64,000 nt of DNA, from positions 124,001 to 188,000 of the forward strand of contig NZ_CP114280.1 of assembly GCF_029635795.1 (NCBI RefSeq), read 5' to 3'. This document shows positions 1 through 8,448 of the stretch, piece after piece; position 1 is the stretch's first letter, and each line of letters begins with the position of its first letter. The notes below the pieces were generated by a model. The model was not told the DNA's origin, did no database searches, and saw only the letters and a list, made by a program, of their open reading frames with translations. Both the position numbers and the translations under genes were made by a program. Source of the DNA: Dickeya lacustris (GTDB lineage: Bacteria; Pseudomonadota; Gammaproteobacteria; Enterobacterales; Enterobacteriaceae).

Positions 1-1087
1 TGCGCGCATCGCCGCTGACCTGAAGCACATCGCCCTTATTGAGCACAACGCCGTCATCTATCGGCATTTCTATCTGGCTGCGCACGATGCGGTTGAGGAA
101 ACAACCGTGATCGGTCAGTTTCAACTGGCTGAGACGTTTTCCCACCGCATTATGGTTTTTCACCACGATTTCTTCCGTCACAATTCGCATGTCGAGTAAA
201 TCGCGCTCAAACACCTCTTTACCATCACGAAAGTTAGGGTTTAGGCGGGCATGGGCATCCGGATAGCCCACCAGCGCTATCTCATCACCCAGTTGCAGCA
301 CCGCATCACCATCGGGCGTTGCCAGAATACCATTGCGGCGAATCCGTTCGATATAACACCCCGTCTGGCGATAGATACCAAGCTCACGCAGGTTTTTGCC
401 ATCGGCCCAGGCAACCAGCTCCGGGCCAACGCGATAGGCGCGGATAATCGGCAGGTAAATTTTACGCTGGCTATCCGCATCCAGGCCACGCTCGCGAGCG
501 ATTTGCTGGGCGCTGGTAGGCAAATCCTGGTGCTGTAATTTGGGCAGGTAGCGCGCACCAAAAATCAAACTGACCAGGCCGACCAGATACGTCAGCGCGT
601 ACCCGAGACTGAGTTGCTCTTGGGCTATCGACAATGATGGGCCAAGCGTGAGGGTATTGCGTAATGTGTCTCCTGCACCAACCAGTACCGGCGTTGAGGT
701 CATTGAACCGGCCAACATCCCAGCAGTAAGGCCGATTCCCCAGCCAAACAACTTGCCGAGTAGCAGCGCAATCAACAGCGCGCTACTGACCATCACCAAC
801 GCCAGCATCAGGTAATTCTTGCCATCGCGAAAAAAAATGGAAAAAAAGTTCGGGCCTGCTTCTACGCCGACACAAAAGATGAACAGCATAAAACCTAGAT
901 TGAGCGCTTCGGTATTGATAGCGAAATGCTGTTGGCCCAACAGCAGTGAAACCACTAAAACTCCAATGGAATTGCCGAGTTGAACAGAGCCGAGCCGCAG
1001 CTTACCAAGGCAGAGCCCCAGACAGAGAACTACGAACAGCAGCAAAATGTAATTCCCGTTTAACAAATCAGCGACGTTTATATTCAT
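1..1087 (-). CDS. ybjL: YbjL, putative AspT/YidE-family transporter (partial, N-terminal part)
   Basis: The reading frame starts at the ATG complementary to 1085-1087 and runs off the left edge, giving about 362 residues of an expected ~560. The N-terminus ([20 protein letters not shown]) and the following hydrophobic segments are those of the enterobacterial inner-membrane protein YbjL, a member of the aspartate:alanine exchanger superfamily. After the first membrane block come soluble RCK_C (TrkA-C) type domains, recognisable near 1-450 by segments such as [13 protein letters not shown] and [11 protein letters not shown]. The C-terminal membrane half lies outside the window. The substrate of YbjL is not established; transport is a family inference. 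Confidence 0.93.
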   Translation of the reverse strand, partial: MNINVADLLNGNYILLLFVVLCLGLCLGKLRLGSVQLGNSIGVLVVSLLLGQQHFAINTEALNLGFMLFIFCVGVEAGPNFFSIFFRDGKNYLMLALVMVSSALLIALLLGKLFGWGIGLTAGMLAGSMTSTPVLVGAGDTLRNTLTLGPSLSIAQEQLSLGYALTYLVGLVSLIFGARYLPKLQHQDLPTSAQQIARERGLDADSQRKIYLPIIRAYRVGPELVAWADGKNLRELGIYRQTGCYIERIRRNGILATPDGDAVLQLGDEIALVGYPDAHARLNPNFRDGKEVFERDLLDMRIVTEEIVVKNHNAVGKRLSQLKLTDHGCFLNRIVRSQIEMPIDDGVVLNKGDVLQVSGDAR

Positions 1088-1455
1088 GGAATGTAACTTG
1101 TTGTTTACTGGTAAATTATTGATATAAAAAATATTTTGGACTAAATTTACCCCATCGTGGGGCGAGTGTCATGTTTGTCTGTATGGCACGTTAACCAGCG
1201 CGGTTTAATAACAACGATGAGTGGCTGCTGCGATGATTGAGCGAGTGTGGCGGTTTATTGGCAACACATCTGATTTAGTGCGGCCATTTTAGAGATTTCT
1301 CCGGCGGACAACCAGCCGCTGATACGGATAAATCGTATCGATGCTGGCTTTTCGCGTCATCAGGGATACATGCCGTATCACGTAGCAACGCCGTGAAGGA
1401 TACGAAAAATGTAACGCCCAGTGCAGCGACTTAGGGGTAATTCGGGGAGACTAAC
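1088..1455. other. Divergent intergenic region ybjL/ybjM
   Basis: These 368 bases separate the divergent ybjL and ybjM. The part next to ybjL is AT-rich and should hold its promoter. A small inverted repeat (GATACG, 7-nt loop, CGTATC) lies at 1321-1339. I see no small gene and no convincing operator. Confidence 0.5.
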
Positions 1456-1827
1456 ATGACAGGTAGCAGAGGGTGGTTGGGGGTTGTTAGCTGTTTTGTC
1501 TTGTTTATGCTGGTGTTTTTAAGCCAGAAGATGCGCATTGTCAGCGCGTCGCTGGATGAGGGGTTGCGTGGCGATCCCGGCATGTTGCTCTTTTTATTGC
1601 CGGGTATGGTATCCAGTTATCTCTCGCGTAACCGGCGCTTACGCTATCCACTGGCTGGTGCGCTGGTCGCCATGCCGGTGTGTTTGCTGATGTTACAGTT
1701 ATGGCAGTTTTCACGAATATCATTCTGGCAGGAACTGGCTTATGTCAGTAGCGCGGTGTTTTGGTGCCTGCTGGGGGTCTTGGTGTTTTTATTCTTGCGA
1801 GCGGTCAGTCGGCATTACTTCTACTGA
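1456..1827 (+). CDS. ybjM: YbjM, small inner-membrane protein
   Basis: A 123-residue, strongly hydrophobic protein with about four predicted membrane segments (near residues 7-24, 41-56, 66-85 and 96-116). The motifs LLFLLPGMVSSYLS and SFWQELAYVSSAVFWCLLG match the E. coli YbjM family (about 125 residues), and the position between ybjL and grxA is the same. The ATG is preceded by a GGGGAGA ribosome binding site. Function is unknown in the family. It converges with grxA. Confidence 0.88.
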   Translation: MTGSRGWLGVVSCFVLFMLVFLSQKMRIVSASLDEGLRGDPGMLLFLLPGMVSSYLSRNRRLRYPLAGALVAMPVCLLMLQLWQFSRISFWQELAYVSSAVFWCLLGVLVFLFLRAVSRHYFY

Positions 1828-1880
1828 TAGCCGTTGATATCGCGGCTGCGTGCTGTGGCGTGACGTCTGATTTGATAACA

Positions 1881-1902
1881 GACAGGCGCTGATGCGCCTG
1901 TC
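1881..1902. terminator. Hairpin between convergent ybjM and grxA
   Basis: A perfect 9-bp stem (GACAGGCGC / GCGCCTGTC) with a TGAT loop. No T-run follows on either strand, so it may be a weak bidirectional terminator or an mRNA-stabilising hairpin for the two convergent genes. Confidence 0.45.
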
Positions 1903-1915
1903 GTGCGCAGGATGA

Positions 1916-2170
1916 TTAAAGCAAATGCTCGCGGGCATAGGCTTCAAAATCGGTGCAGCCGCCGATGTGTTTTTCATCCAGAAAGATTTGAGGCACGGTT
2001 TCTACCGGTTTACCCACGGTTTTGGAGAGATCATCCTTAGTGATCCCTTCGGCATGGATATCAACATAGCGGTAATTGAAGTCATCACGCTCGGCAGTAA
2101 GCTTTTCTGCCAGCTCTTTAGCTCTGACACAATAAGGGCAACCTGGGCGTCCGAAAATGACTGCGTACAT
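1916..2170 (-). CDS. grxA: Glutaredoxin 1
   Basis: An 84-residue dithiol glutaredoxin, the usual length. It uses glutathione to reduce disulfides, for instance in ribonucleotide reductase and OxyR. The CPYC active site is at residues 11-14, followed by the TVPQIF cis-proline segment (59-63) and a glutathione-binding GG pair (70-71). Residue 72 is Cys (GGCTDF) where E. coli GrxA has Tyr, as I recall it; Grx3 proteins also carry GGC. In E. coli the gene is OxyR-activated; I did not find a clear OxyR site here. Confidence 0.96.
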   Translation of the reverse strand: MYAVIFGRPGCPYCVRAKELAEKLTAERDDFNYRYVDIHAEGITKDDLSKTVGKPVETVPQIFLDEKHIGGCTDFEAYAREHLL

Positions 2171-2521
2171 ACTAACTCCTTGGTTTTTAATGCGTTAAGA
2201 AGGCACTTGCAATGTCATGTATCTTCTTAGTGTATAAGATTTTTCGCCAACTGCGTTACTATGCCTGTCATGATAGTCGAGTGAAAGTCATGATTGCCTG
2301 TTATATCGATTCGTTTTCTCTATCTTTGCGCATGATTTGTCGTTTATTTGCGCGTGACTCGCGGTGCCCGCTCTAGCCAAAACCTTGGTGCCAATCTATC
2401 ACTGGCATATAATTACGGATGTGCCAGATAAACCGCTGACGTCTTGATCGGCCGGTTTATGCTTCGCGGCGACGACGCCGAGGACATGTCATCTCACAGG
2501 CTGCTTTTAGGGAAACTCAAC
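2171..2521. other. Divergent intergenic region grxA/nfsA
   Basis: These 351 bases contain the divergent promoters of grxA and nfsA. The small gene ybjC, which precedes nfsA in E. coli, is absent. An open frame extends the nfsA frame upstream to 2444, but it lies outside the conserved protein and I read it as non-coding. The stretch around 2296-2345 is AT-rich and promoter-like. No operator could be assigned with confidence. Confidence 0.5.
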
Positions 2522-3244
2522 GTGACGCCAACTATTGAATTATTACGCCAGCACCGCTCTATTCGGTCTTTCACCGATCAACCACTCAGCCATGAGCAAC
2601 GTGAGGCTATTATTGCCGCTGCGCAAAGCGCCTCGACGTCGAGTTTTTTGCAGTGCAGCTCCATCGTGCGTATTACGGATAGCGTGTTGCGCAATCAATT
2701 AGTGCAGTTAACGGGTAATCAGCCTTGGGTGGGGCAAGCAGCGGAGTTTTGGGTGTTTTGCGCTGATTTTCATCGTCATCAACAAATTTATCCTCAAGCG
2801 GAAGTCGGATTGGCAGAGCAACTGTTGCTTGGCTGTGTGGATACCGCACTGATGGGGCAAAATGCCTTAATCGCCGCAGAGTCCATGGGGCTTGGTGGCG
2901 TGTTTATTGGCGGTATTCGTAATCATATTGCACAAGTGACTACGCTGTTGGCATTACCACAGCAGGTGCTGCCGCTATTTGGGCTGTGTCTTGGCTATCC
3001 TGATGCCCGGCCCGATCTTAAACCGCGTTTGCCCGCCGGATTAGTGGTACATGAGAACCAGTATCAACCGCTTGACCGGGCGCTGTTGGCGGACTATGAC
3101 CAACACATTGTTGATTATTATCGTCATCGCGACAGCAACCAGCGCATGGAAAGCTGGAGTGAGCAAATTCGACGGATATTAAGTCAGGAGCGTCGTCCGT
3201 TTATGCTGGACTATTTGCATCAGCAGGGCTGGGCCACCCGATAG
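2522..3244 (+). CDS. nfsA: Oxygen-insensitive NADPH nitroreductase NfsA
   Basis: A flavin (FMN) nitroreductase that reduces nitroaromatics and quinones by two electrons with NADPH. The chosen GTG start at 2522 gives (M)TPTIELLRQHRSIRSFTDQ and 240 residues, exactly the E. coli length; upstream in-frame ATG codons (2444, 2459, 2486) would add unconserved residues. FMN-binding signatures HRSIRSF (N-terminus) and GLGGVFIGGIRN (middle) are visible, and the C-terminus DYLHQQGWATR is typical. It is followed by rimK after 12 bases and is probably cotranscribed with it. SoxRS control is known in E. coli but not demonstrated here. Confidence 0.95.
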   Translation: MTPTIELLRQHRSIRSFTDQPLSHEQREAIIAAAQSASTSSFLQCSSIVRITDSVLRNQLVQLTGNQPWVGQAAEFWVFCADFHRHQQIYPQAEVGLAEQLLLGCVDTALMGQNALIAAESMGLGGVFIGGIRNHIAQVTTLLALPQQVLPLFGLCLGYPDARPDLKPRLPAGLVVHENQYQPLDRALLADYDQHIVDYYRHRDSNQRMESWSEQIRRILSQERRPFMLDYLHQQGWATR

Positions 3245-3256
3245 CCCTGGAGCGCT

Positions 3257-4159
3257 ATGAAAATTGCGATTTTGTCACAGGATGGGTCGCTCTATTCCTG
3301 TAAGCGGTTATGCGAAGCGGCACAGGCGCGCCAGCACAGCATCGATGTCATTAACCCGCTGTCTTGCTACATGAATATTAATTCGGCTGCGCCGTCTGTT
3401 CATTATCGCGGTCAACAGCTTGCGCATTATGATGCGGTAATCCCACGCATTGGCTCCTCCATCACCTTTTATGGCACGGCGGTACTGCGTCAGTTTGAGA
3501 TGCTGGGCAGTTTCGTGCTCAACAATGCGATTGCGGTGATCCGGGCGCGCGATAAATTGCACTCGCTGCAATTACTGGCCCGCCAGGGCATCGATTTACC
3601 GATCACGGGATTTGCCCATTCGCCGGATGAGACGGCGGATCTCATCAAGATGGTGGGGGGCGCGCCACTGGTGGTCAAATTAGTGGAGGGAACGCAAGGG
3701 ATTGGCGTGGTGTTGGCAGAGACACAGCAGGCGGCAGAAAGTGTTATCGATGCGTTTCGCGGGTTGAATGCCCATATTTTGGTGCAGGAGTATATCAGTG
3801 AAGCGCATGGCAAAGATTTACGCTGTCTGGTGATCGGCGAACGCGTGGTCGCCGCAATAGAGCGGCAGGCCAAACCGGGGGATTTTCGCTCCAATCTGCA
3901 CCGAGGCGGTTCGGCAAACCGCGTTCGTATCACGCCGCAAGAGCGCGCAATTGCGGTTAAGGCTGCAAAAACATTGGGACTCAGTGTTGCGGGTGTTGAT
4001 ATACTGCGCTCTGCACGAGGCCCGCTGGTTATGGAAGTCAATGCCTCGCCTGGTCTTGAAGGGATTGAAACCACAACCGGGCTTGATATTGCAGGGATGA
4101 TGATTGAATACATTGAGCAGCATCCCCGGGTCTCTGCGCACACCGGAACTAACCGATGA
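3257..4159 (+). CDS. rimK: Ribosomal protein S6 modification protein RimK (ATP-grasp alpha-L-glutamate ligase)
   Basis: A 300-residue ATP-grasp ligase, full length. It adds glutamate residues to the C-terminus of ribosomal protein S6 and can make poly-alpha-glutamate. The N-terminus [18 protein letters not shown], the ATP-grasp segments [22 protein letters not shown] and ILVQEYI, and the metal-binding end [17 protein letters not shown] are all present. It lies 12 bases after nfsA and 92 bases before ybjN, the same cluster as in E. coli. Confidence 0.96.
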   Translation: MKIAILSQDGSLYSCKRLCEAAQARQHSIDVINPLSCYMNINSAAPSVHYRGQQLAHYDAVIPRIGSSITFYGTAVLRQFEMLGSFVLNNAIAVIRARDKLHSLQLLARQGIDLPITGFAHSPDETADLIKMVGGAPLVVKLVEGTQGIGVVLAETQQAAESVIDAFRGLNAHILVQEYISEAHGKDLRCLVIGERVVAAIERQAKPGDFRSNLHRGGSANRVRITPQERAIAVKAAKTLGLSVAGVDILRSARGPLVMEVNASPGLEGIETTTGLDIAGMMIEYIEQHPRVSAHTGTNR

Positions 4160-4251
4160 GTGTGCGTATCGGTGCTGTTGCTGCTGCGCGAGATGGCAAC
4201 CTGTTGCCATGCGCCAGATTTTTTATCATTGATGAATATGAGGCGGTCAAG

Positions 4252-4731
4252 ATGGATTCAATCATCGTCCCTGATTTGAATGTGCTACGGCGGTGGCTGG
4301 ATCAATTGGGTATTATTTATTTTGAGTGTGATTCCTGTCAGGCATTACATCTCCCCCATATGCAGAATTTTGATGGCATATTTGATGCCAAGGTAGACAT
4401 GGCCGATAGCGTCATTCTTTTCTCCGCGCTGGCGGAAGTTAAACCGACGGCGTTAATTCCCCTGTCAGGCAACCTTAGCCAAATTAACGCCAGTTCGCTG
4501 ACAGCCAAAGCGTTTCTGGACATTCAGGATGATAATCTGCCAAAGCTGATTGTCTGCCAGACCTTTAGCGCGGGGGCCGGTATCACGCTTGAGCAATTCC
4601 GTCATTTTATGGAACAGGCAGAGCAGCAAATTTCCATGGTGATTATGGAAGCCAGCGCCAATAATCTGCTGTTTTTGGGTGATGAGGAAGATAGCCCTGC
4701 TGGTGTCGTTAGCAGCTCAAGTTTGCATTGA
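4252..4731 (+). CDS. ybjN: YbjN family protein
   Basis: A 159-residue cytosolic protein; E. coli YbjN has 158. The start at 4252 (MDSIIVPDLNVLRRWLDQLG) follows a GAGG ribosome binding site; an open frame reaching back to 4156 overlaps rimK and is not conserved. The signatures FECDSCQALHLPHMQNFDG and INASSLTAKAFLDIQDDNLPKL are diagnostic. In E. coli YbjN affects motility, biofilm and stress phenotypes, but its biochemical role is unknown. Confidence 0.92.
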   Translation: MDSIIVPDLNVLRRWLDQLGIIYFECDSCQALHLPHMQNFDGIFDAKVDMADSVILFSALAEVKPTALIPLSGNLSQINASSLTAKAFLDIQDDNLPKLIVCQTFSAGAGITLEQFRHFMEQAEQQISMVIMEASANNLLFLGDEEDSPAGVVSSSSLH

Positions 4732-4779
4732 TTACGTTGTGGATCAATGACTGACCATCGGCTTTTCTTATTTTTAATC

Positions 4780-4805
4780 AACCGCATTTAATGCGGTTTT
4801 TTTCA
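4780..4805 (+). terminator. Rho-independent terminator after ybjN
   Basis: An 8-bp stem AACCGCAT / ATGCGGTT with a 3-base loop is followed directly by a run of T residues, 48 bases past the ybjN stop. It closes the nfsA-rimK-ybjN unit and insulates the potF promoter region, which fills the rest of the gap to 5111. Confidence 0.85.
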
Positions 4806-4905
4806 TTTTTTATACTATGTTTAACTGCGTTTGCGTCGTAAGAACGTAGCACATAGATAAAATGTGAATAAATAATCGATAAAACCCGTTTTTTCTATTC
4901 CGGTC

Positions 4906-4921
4906 TGGTACGCGCGTAGCT
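4906..4921 (+). promoter_or_regulatory. Candidate sigma-54 (RpoN) -24/-12 promoter for potFGHI
   Basis: TGGTACGCGCGTAGCT has the -24 GG and -12 GC exactly ten bases apart and matches the consensus TGGCAC-N5-TTGCW at all but two fixed positions. The predicted start would be near 4933, leaving a leader of about 180 bases. In E. coli potFGHI is assigned to the nitrogen (NtrC/RpoN) regulon, which makes the position plausible. I did not find a clear NtrC enhancer. Apart from this element and the terminator, the 4732-5111 gap shows nothing else I can name. Confidence 0.5.
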
Positions 4922-5111
4922 GTGAGGTTATGCTTTATTTCTATAGGGTGCCGGTTGCAACGTGGTGTCAGGTTGCGCAGTGACGATATCCGGTGGGTGC
5001 ATAGTCATTCACCTGTTGTCATGTCGGTTATCTAAAAAGATATGCACGCCGTGTTCACGGATTGTGCTTTAACCCACCTGTATTCACCCCCTGGTATGGA
5101 GGAAGGAACGG

Positions 5112-6221
5112 ATGTTCACCCAACGTAAAAAATGGTTTTCGGGTGTTTTAGCCGGCTTGATGATGGCCGCGTCCGTCACCGCATCTGCGGAAGAGAAAAC
5201 GCTGCACGTCTATAACTGGTCTGACTATATCGCCCCGGACACACTGGAGAATTTCCAGAAAGAGAGCGGTATTAAAGTTGTGTATGACGTGTTTGACTCC
5301 AATGAAGTGCTGGAAGGCAAATTAATGGCTGGCAGCACAGGGTTTGATCTGGTGGTGCCTTCGGCCAGTTTCCTCGGACGCCAAATCAGCGCAGGTGTTT
5401 TTCAGCCGCTGGATAAAAGTAAGCTGCCCAATTATAAAAACCTTGATCCTGAATTGATGAAGCTGATTGAAGAGCACGATCCGGGTTATAAATATGCCGT
5501 GCCTTACCTGTGGGCGACCACCGGTATTGGGTATAACGTCGAGAAAGTCAAAGCCGTCTTGGGTAAAGACGCGCCAGTCAATAGCTGGGATTTGGTGCTG
5601 AAGCCAGAAAATCTGGAAAAACTGAAAAGCTGTGGGGTTTCGTTTTTGGATGCCCCCGCAGAAGTGTATGCCACGGTGTTGAATTATCTCGGCAAAAACC
5701 CTAATAGCGCTAATGAGTCGGACTACACCAAAGACGCAACAGACTTGTTGCTGAAGCTGCGGCCAAATATTCGCTATTTCCACTCATCCCAATACATCAA
5801 TGATTTGGCCAACGGCGATATCTGTGTCGCGATTGGCTGGGCTGGCGATGTGCTTCAGGCCTCTAACCGTGCCAAAGAAGCGAAAAACGGCGTGAATATT
5901 AGCTACAGCATCCCGAAAGAAGGGGCGCTGGCTTTCTTTGATGTGTTCGCCATTCCAAAAGATGCGAAAAACCTCGATTCCGCTTATCAGTTCCTCAATT
6001 ACCTGCTTAAGCCAGAGGTGATTGCCAACGTCAGTAACCATGTTTACTACGCCAACCCTAACAAAGAGGCAACGGCGCTGGTCAAAGACGAAGTGCGTAA
6101 TAACCCGAATATCTATCCACCCGCAGATATTCGCGCCAAGCTGTTTACGCTCAAGGTGCAATCACCGAAGATTGACCGTGTGATTACACGCTCGTGGACC
6201 AAGGTAAAAAGCGGGAAATAA
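5112..6221 (+). CDS. potF: Putrescine-binding periplasmic protein PotF
   Basis: A 369-residue periplasmic solute-binding protein of the high-affinity putrescine ABC importer. A signal peptide with a KK-containing n-region and hydrophobic core ends near residue 26 (SVTASA). The mature start EEKTLHVYNWSDYIAPDT is the polyamine-binder signature, and the ligand-pocket segment ICVAIGWAGDVLQA is present. A strong GGAGG ribosome binding site precedes the ATG. It is first in potFGHI; hairpins after it (6249-6306) probably keep its mRNA more abundant than the membrane genes. Confidence 0.96.
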   Translation: MFTQRKKWFSGVLAGLMMAASVTASAEEKTLHVYNWSDYIAPDTLENFQKESGIKVVYDVFDSNEVLEGKLMAGSTGFDLVVPSASFLGRQISAGVFQPLDKSKLPNYKNLDPELMKLIEEHDPGYKYAVPYLWATTGIGYNVEKVKAVLGKDAPVNSWDLVLKPENLEKLKSCGVSFLDAPAEVYATVLNYLGKNPNSANESDYTKDATDLLLKLRPNIRYFHSSQYINDLANGDICVAIGWAGDVLQASNRAKEAKNGVNISYSIPKEGALAFFDVFAIPKDAKNLDSAYQFLNYLLKPEVIANVSNHVYYANPNKEATALVKDEVRNNPNIYPPADIRAKLFTLKVQSPKIDRVITRSWTKVKSGK

Positions 6222-6248
6222 CCGTAAGCCTTGATGCCACTTTATAGC

Positions 6249-6306
6249 AAACAGGCGGCTTAACCCCGCCTGTTTGTGTTATTTGTGTCGCCGTCACGTG
6301 ACGGCG
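6249..6306 (+). repeat. Intercistronic hairpin plus 18-bp palindrome between potF and potG
   Basis: The 119-base potF-potG gap holds a perfect 10-bp stem (AAACAGGCGG at 6249-6258 with CCGCCTGTTT at 6266-6275) and then a perfect 18-bp palindrome CGCCGTCACGTGACGGCG at 6289-6306. No T-run follows. Such hairpins after a binding-protein gene usually protect the upstream mRNA; alternatively the palindrome could bind a protein. Confidence 0.6.
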
Positions 6307-6340
6307 GCTTTGTTCTGCTTTTGCCGGAGAGCAATATTAA

Positions 6341-7474
6341 GTGAACGACGCGATCCCCCGTCCCCAGGCCAAATCCCAGAAAGCGGCGACGCCACTGCTG
6401 GAAGTGCGCAATCTGACCAAATCGTATGAGGGTCAGTTTGCGGTTGATGATGTCAGCCTGACCATTTACAAGGGCGAGATTTTTGCCCTGCTTGGCGCTT
6501 CTGGTTGTGGCAAATCTACGCTGTTACGCATGTTGGCCGGTTTTGAACAGCCAACGCAGGGGCAAATTGTATTAGATGGGCAAGATTTGTCGCTGGTTCC
6601 TCCTTATCAGCGCCCCATCAACATGATGTTTCAGTCCTATGCGCTGTTTCCCCATATGACGGTGGAAAAAAACATTGCGTTTGGTTTGAAACAAGACCGA
6701 CTCTCGCGTGGCGAAATTAAAGATCGCGTCGAAGAAATGCTCACGCTGGTACACATGCAAGAGTTTGCTGCTCGCAAGCCGCATCAGCTTTCCGGCGGTC
6801 AGCGGCAGCGCGTGGCGCTGGCGCGTAGCCTGGCGAAGCGCCCGAAACTGTTATTGCTTGATGAGCCCATGGGCGCGCTGGATAAAAAACTGCGTGACCG
6901 TATGCAACTGGAAGTGGTGGATATTCTGGAGCGTGTCGGCGTGACGTGCGTCATGGTGACGCACGATCAGGAAGAAGCGATGACCATGGCCGGGCGTATT
7001 GCCATTATGAATCGCGGTAAATTCGTGCAAATTGGTGAGCCCGAAGAGATTTATGAAAACCCGACTTCGCGTTTCAGTGCTGAGTTTATCGGCTCGGTTA
7101 ATATGTTTGAAGGCATTCTGACCGAGCGTCAGGATGATGCCTTGATTCTGCAAAGTCCGGGGCTGATTCATCCACTCAAAGTCAACACCGATGTCTCGGT
7201 CGTCGATGGTGTGCCGGTGCATGTAGCGCTGCGCCCGGAAAAAATCATGCTGTGTGATGATGTGCCAGCGGAGGGTTTCAACTTTGCGGTGGGCGAAGTG
7301 GTGCATATTGCCTATCTTGGCGATCTTTCTATTTATCACGTGCGTTTGAACAGCGGGCAGATAATCAGCGCGCAGTTGCAAAATGCCGATCGCTTTCGTA
7401 AAGGCTCGCCGACCTGGGGCGATGAAGTGCGCCTGTGCTGGGATGCGGATAGCTGTGTGGTGCTGACGGTGTGA
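6341..7474 (+). CDS. potG: Putrescine ABC importer ATP-binding protein PotG
   Basis: A 377-residue ABC ATPase, starting at a GTG behind a CCGGAGA ribosome binding site, which gives the conserved N-terminus MNDAIPRPQAKSQKA. Walker A GASGCGKST, signature LSGGQRQRVALARSLA, Walker B LLLLDEP and the H-loop VTHDQEEA are all intact. A C-terminal TOBE-type regulatory region follows (about residues 290-377). It couples ATP hydrolysis to putrescine uptake through PotH/PotI and overlaps the first possible potH codons. Confidence 0.96.
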   Translation: MNDAIPRPQAKSQKAATPLLEVRNLTKSYEGQFAVDDVSLTIYKGEIFALLGASGCGKSTLLRMLAGFEQPTQGQIVLDGQDLSLVPPYQRPINMMFQSYALFPHMTVEKNIAFGLKQDRLSRGEIKDRVEEMLTLVHMQEFAARKPHQLSGGQRQRVALARSLAKRPKLLLLDEPMGALDKKLRDRMQLEVVDILERVGVTCVMVTHDQEEAMTMAGRIAIMNRGKFVQIGEPEEIYENPTSRFSAEFIGSVNMFEGILTERQDDALILQSPGLIHPLKVNTDVSVVDGVPVHVALRPEKIMLCDDVPAEGFNFAVGEVVHIAYLGDLSIYHVRLNSGQIISAQLQNADRFRKGSPTWGDEVRLCWDADSCVVLTV

Positions 7475-7488
7475 TGGGGGAAGAGGCT

Positions 7489-8448
7489 ATGGCAATGTTA
7501 TCTGAACAACATGAACCACCGGGCCAGCCGATGAGTCCATGGCGTGCTGCACTGGCGCGCTTGCGTCTGGCGCACGGGCGCAAATGGGTGATTGTGTTTC
7601 CCTATTTGTGGCTGCTGTGCCTGTTTATGCTGCCATTTCTGATTGTGTTCAAAATCAGTTTTGCAGAAATGGCCCGCACCATTCCGCCATACACGGATCT
7701 GTTGGCCTGGGCGGATAACCGTTTACAGATAAGCCTGAATATCGGCAATTACCTGCAATTGTTATCAGACCCGCTGTACATCGATGCTTACCTGCAATCG
7801 CTGAAAGTCGCGGCAATATCCACATTGTGCTGTCTGGCGGTGGGATATCCGATGGCGTGGGCGGTGGCACATAGCAAGGCATCTACCCGCAATATTTTGT
7901 TATTGCTGGTGATTTTGCCGTCATGGACGTCATTTCTTATCCGCGTCTATGCCTGGATGGGCATATTGAAAGACAACGGCATATTAAATAATTTCCTGAC
8001 ATGGCTTGGCGTTATCGATCAACCGCTGGTGATTCTGCATACCAATCTGGCGGTGTATATCGGCGTGGTTTATTCCTATCTGCCATTTATGGTGTTGCCG
8101 ATTTATACCGCGCTGACGCGGCTGGATTATTCGCTGGTCGAAGCCTCGCTAGACCTGGGCGCGCGCCCGGTGAAGACCTTCTTCAGCGTGATTGTCCCGC
8201 TGACGCGTGGCGGTATTATTGCAGGTTCCATGCTGGTGTTTATCCCGACCGTCGGGGAGTACGTTATCCCTGAGCTGCTGGGCGGGCCGGATAGCATCAT
8301 GATTGGCCGTATTCTGTGGCAAGAGTTTTTCAATAATCGCGACTGGCCGGTGGCTTCAGCGGTGGCGATGGTGATGCTGATTCTGCTGATTGTGCCGATA
8401 ATCTGGTTCCATAAACATCAGAATAAAGCGGCGGAGGATCAGGCATGA
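7489..8448 (+). CDS. potH: Putrescine ABC importer permease PotH
   Basis: A 319-residue inner-membrane permease with six or so membrane segments. I chose the ATG at 7489 because it follows a GGGGGAAGAGG ribosome binding site; another in-frame ATG lies six codons upstream. The BPD permease EAA loop is present (EASLDLGARPVKTFFSVIVPL), as is the conserved RPxD-type family segment IPPYTDLL. It forms the transmembrane channel with PotI. Its end overlaps potI by four bases (ATGA), indicating translational coupling. Confidence 0.95.
   Translation: MAMLSEQHEPPGQPMSPWRAALARLRLAHGRKWVIVFPYLWLLCLFMLPFLIVFKISFAEMARTIPPYTDLLAWADNRLQISLNIGNYLQLLSDPLYIDAYLQSLKVAAISTLCCLAVGYPMAWAVAHSKASTRNILLLLVILPSWTSFLIRVYAWMGILKDNGILNNFLTWLGVIDQPLVILHTNLAVYIGVVYSYLPFMVLPIYTALTRLDYSLVEASLDLGARPVKTFFSVIVPLTRGGIIAGSMLVFIPTVGEYVIPELLGGPDSIMIGRILWQEFFNNRDWPVASAVAMVMLILLIVPIIWFHKHQNKAAEDQA

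Noticed and set aside
2444..2521. Longer NfsA starting at ATG 2444
   Set aside because: The extra 26 residues do not belong to the family, and the GTG at 2522 gives exactly the usual 240-residue protein.
4963..4976. A second sigma-54-like element TGGTGTCAGGTTGC upstream of potF
   Set aside because: GG and GC are nine rather than ten bases apart, a spacing that normally abolishes RpoN recognition; the site at 4906-4921 is correctly spaced.
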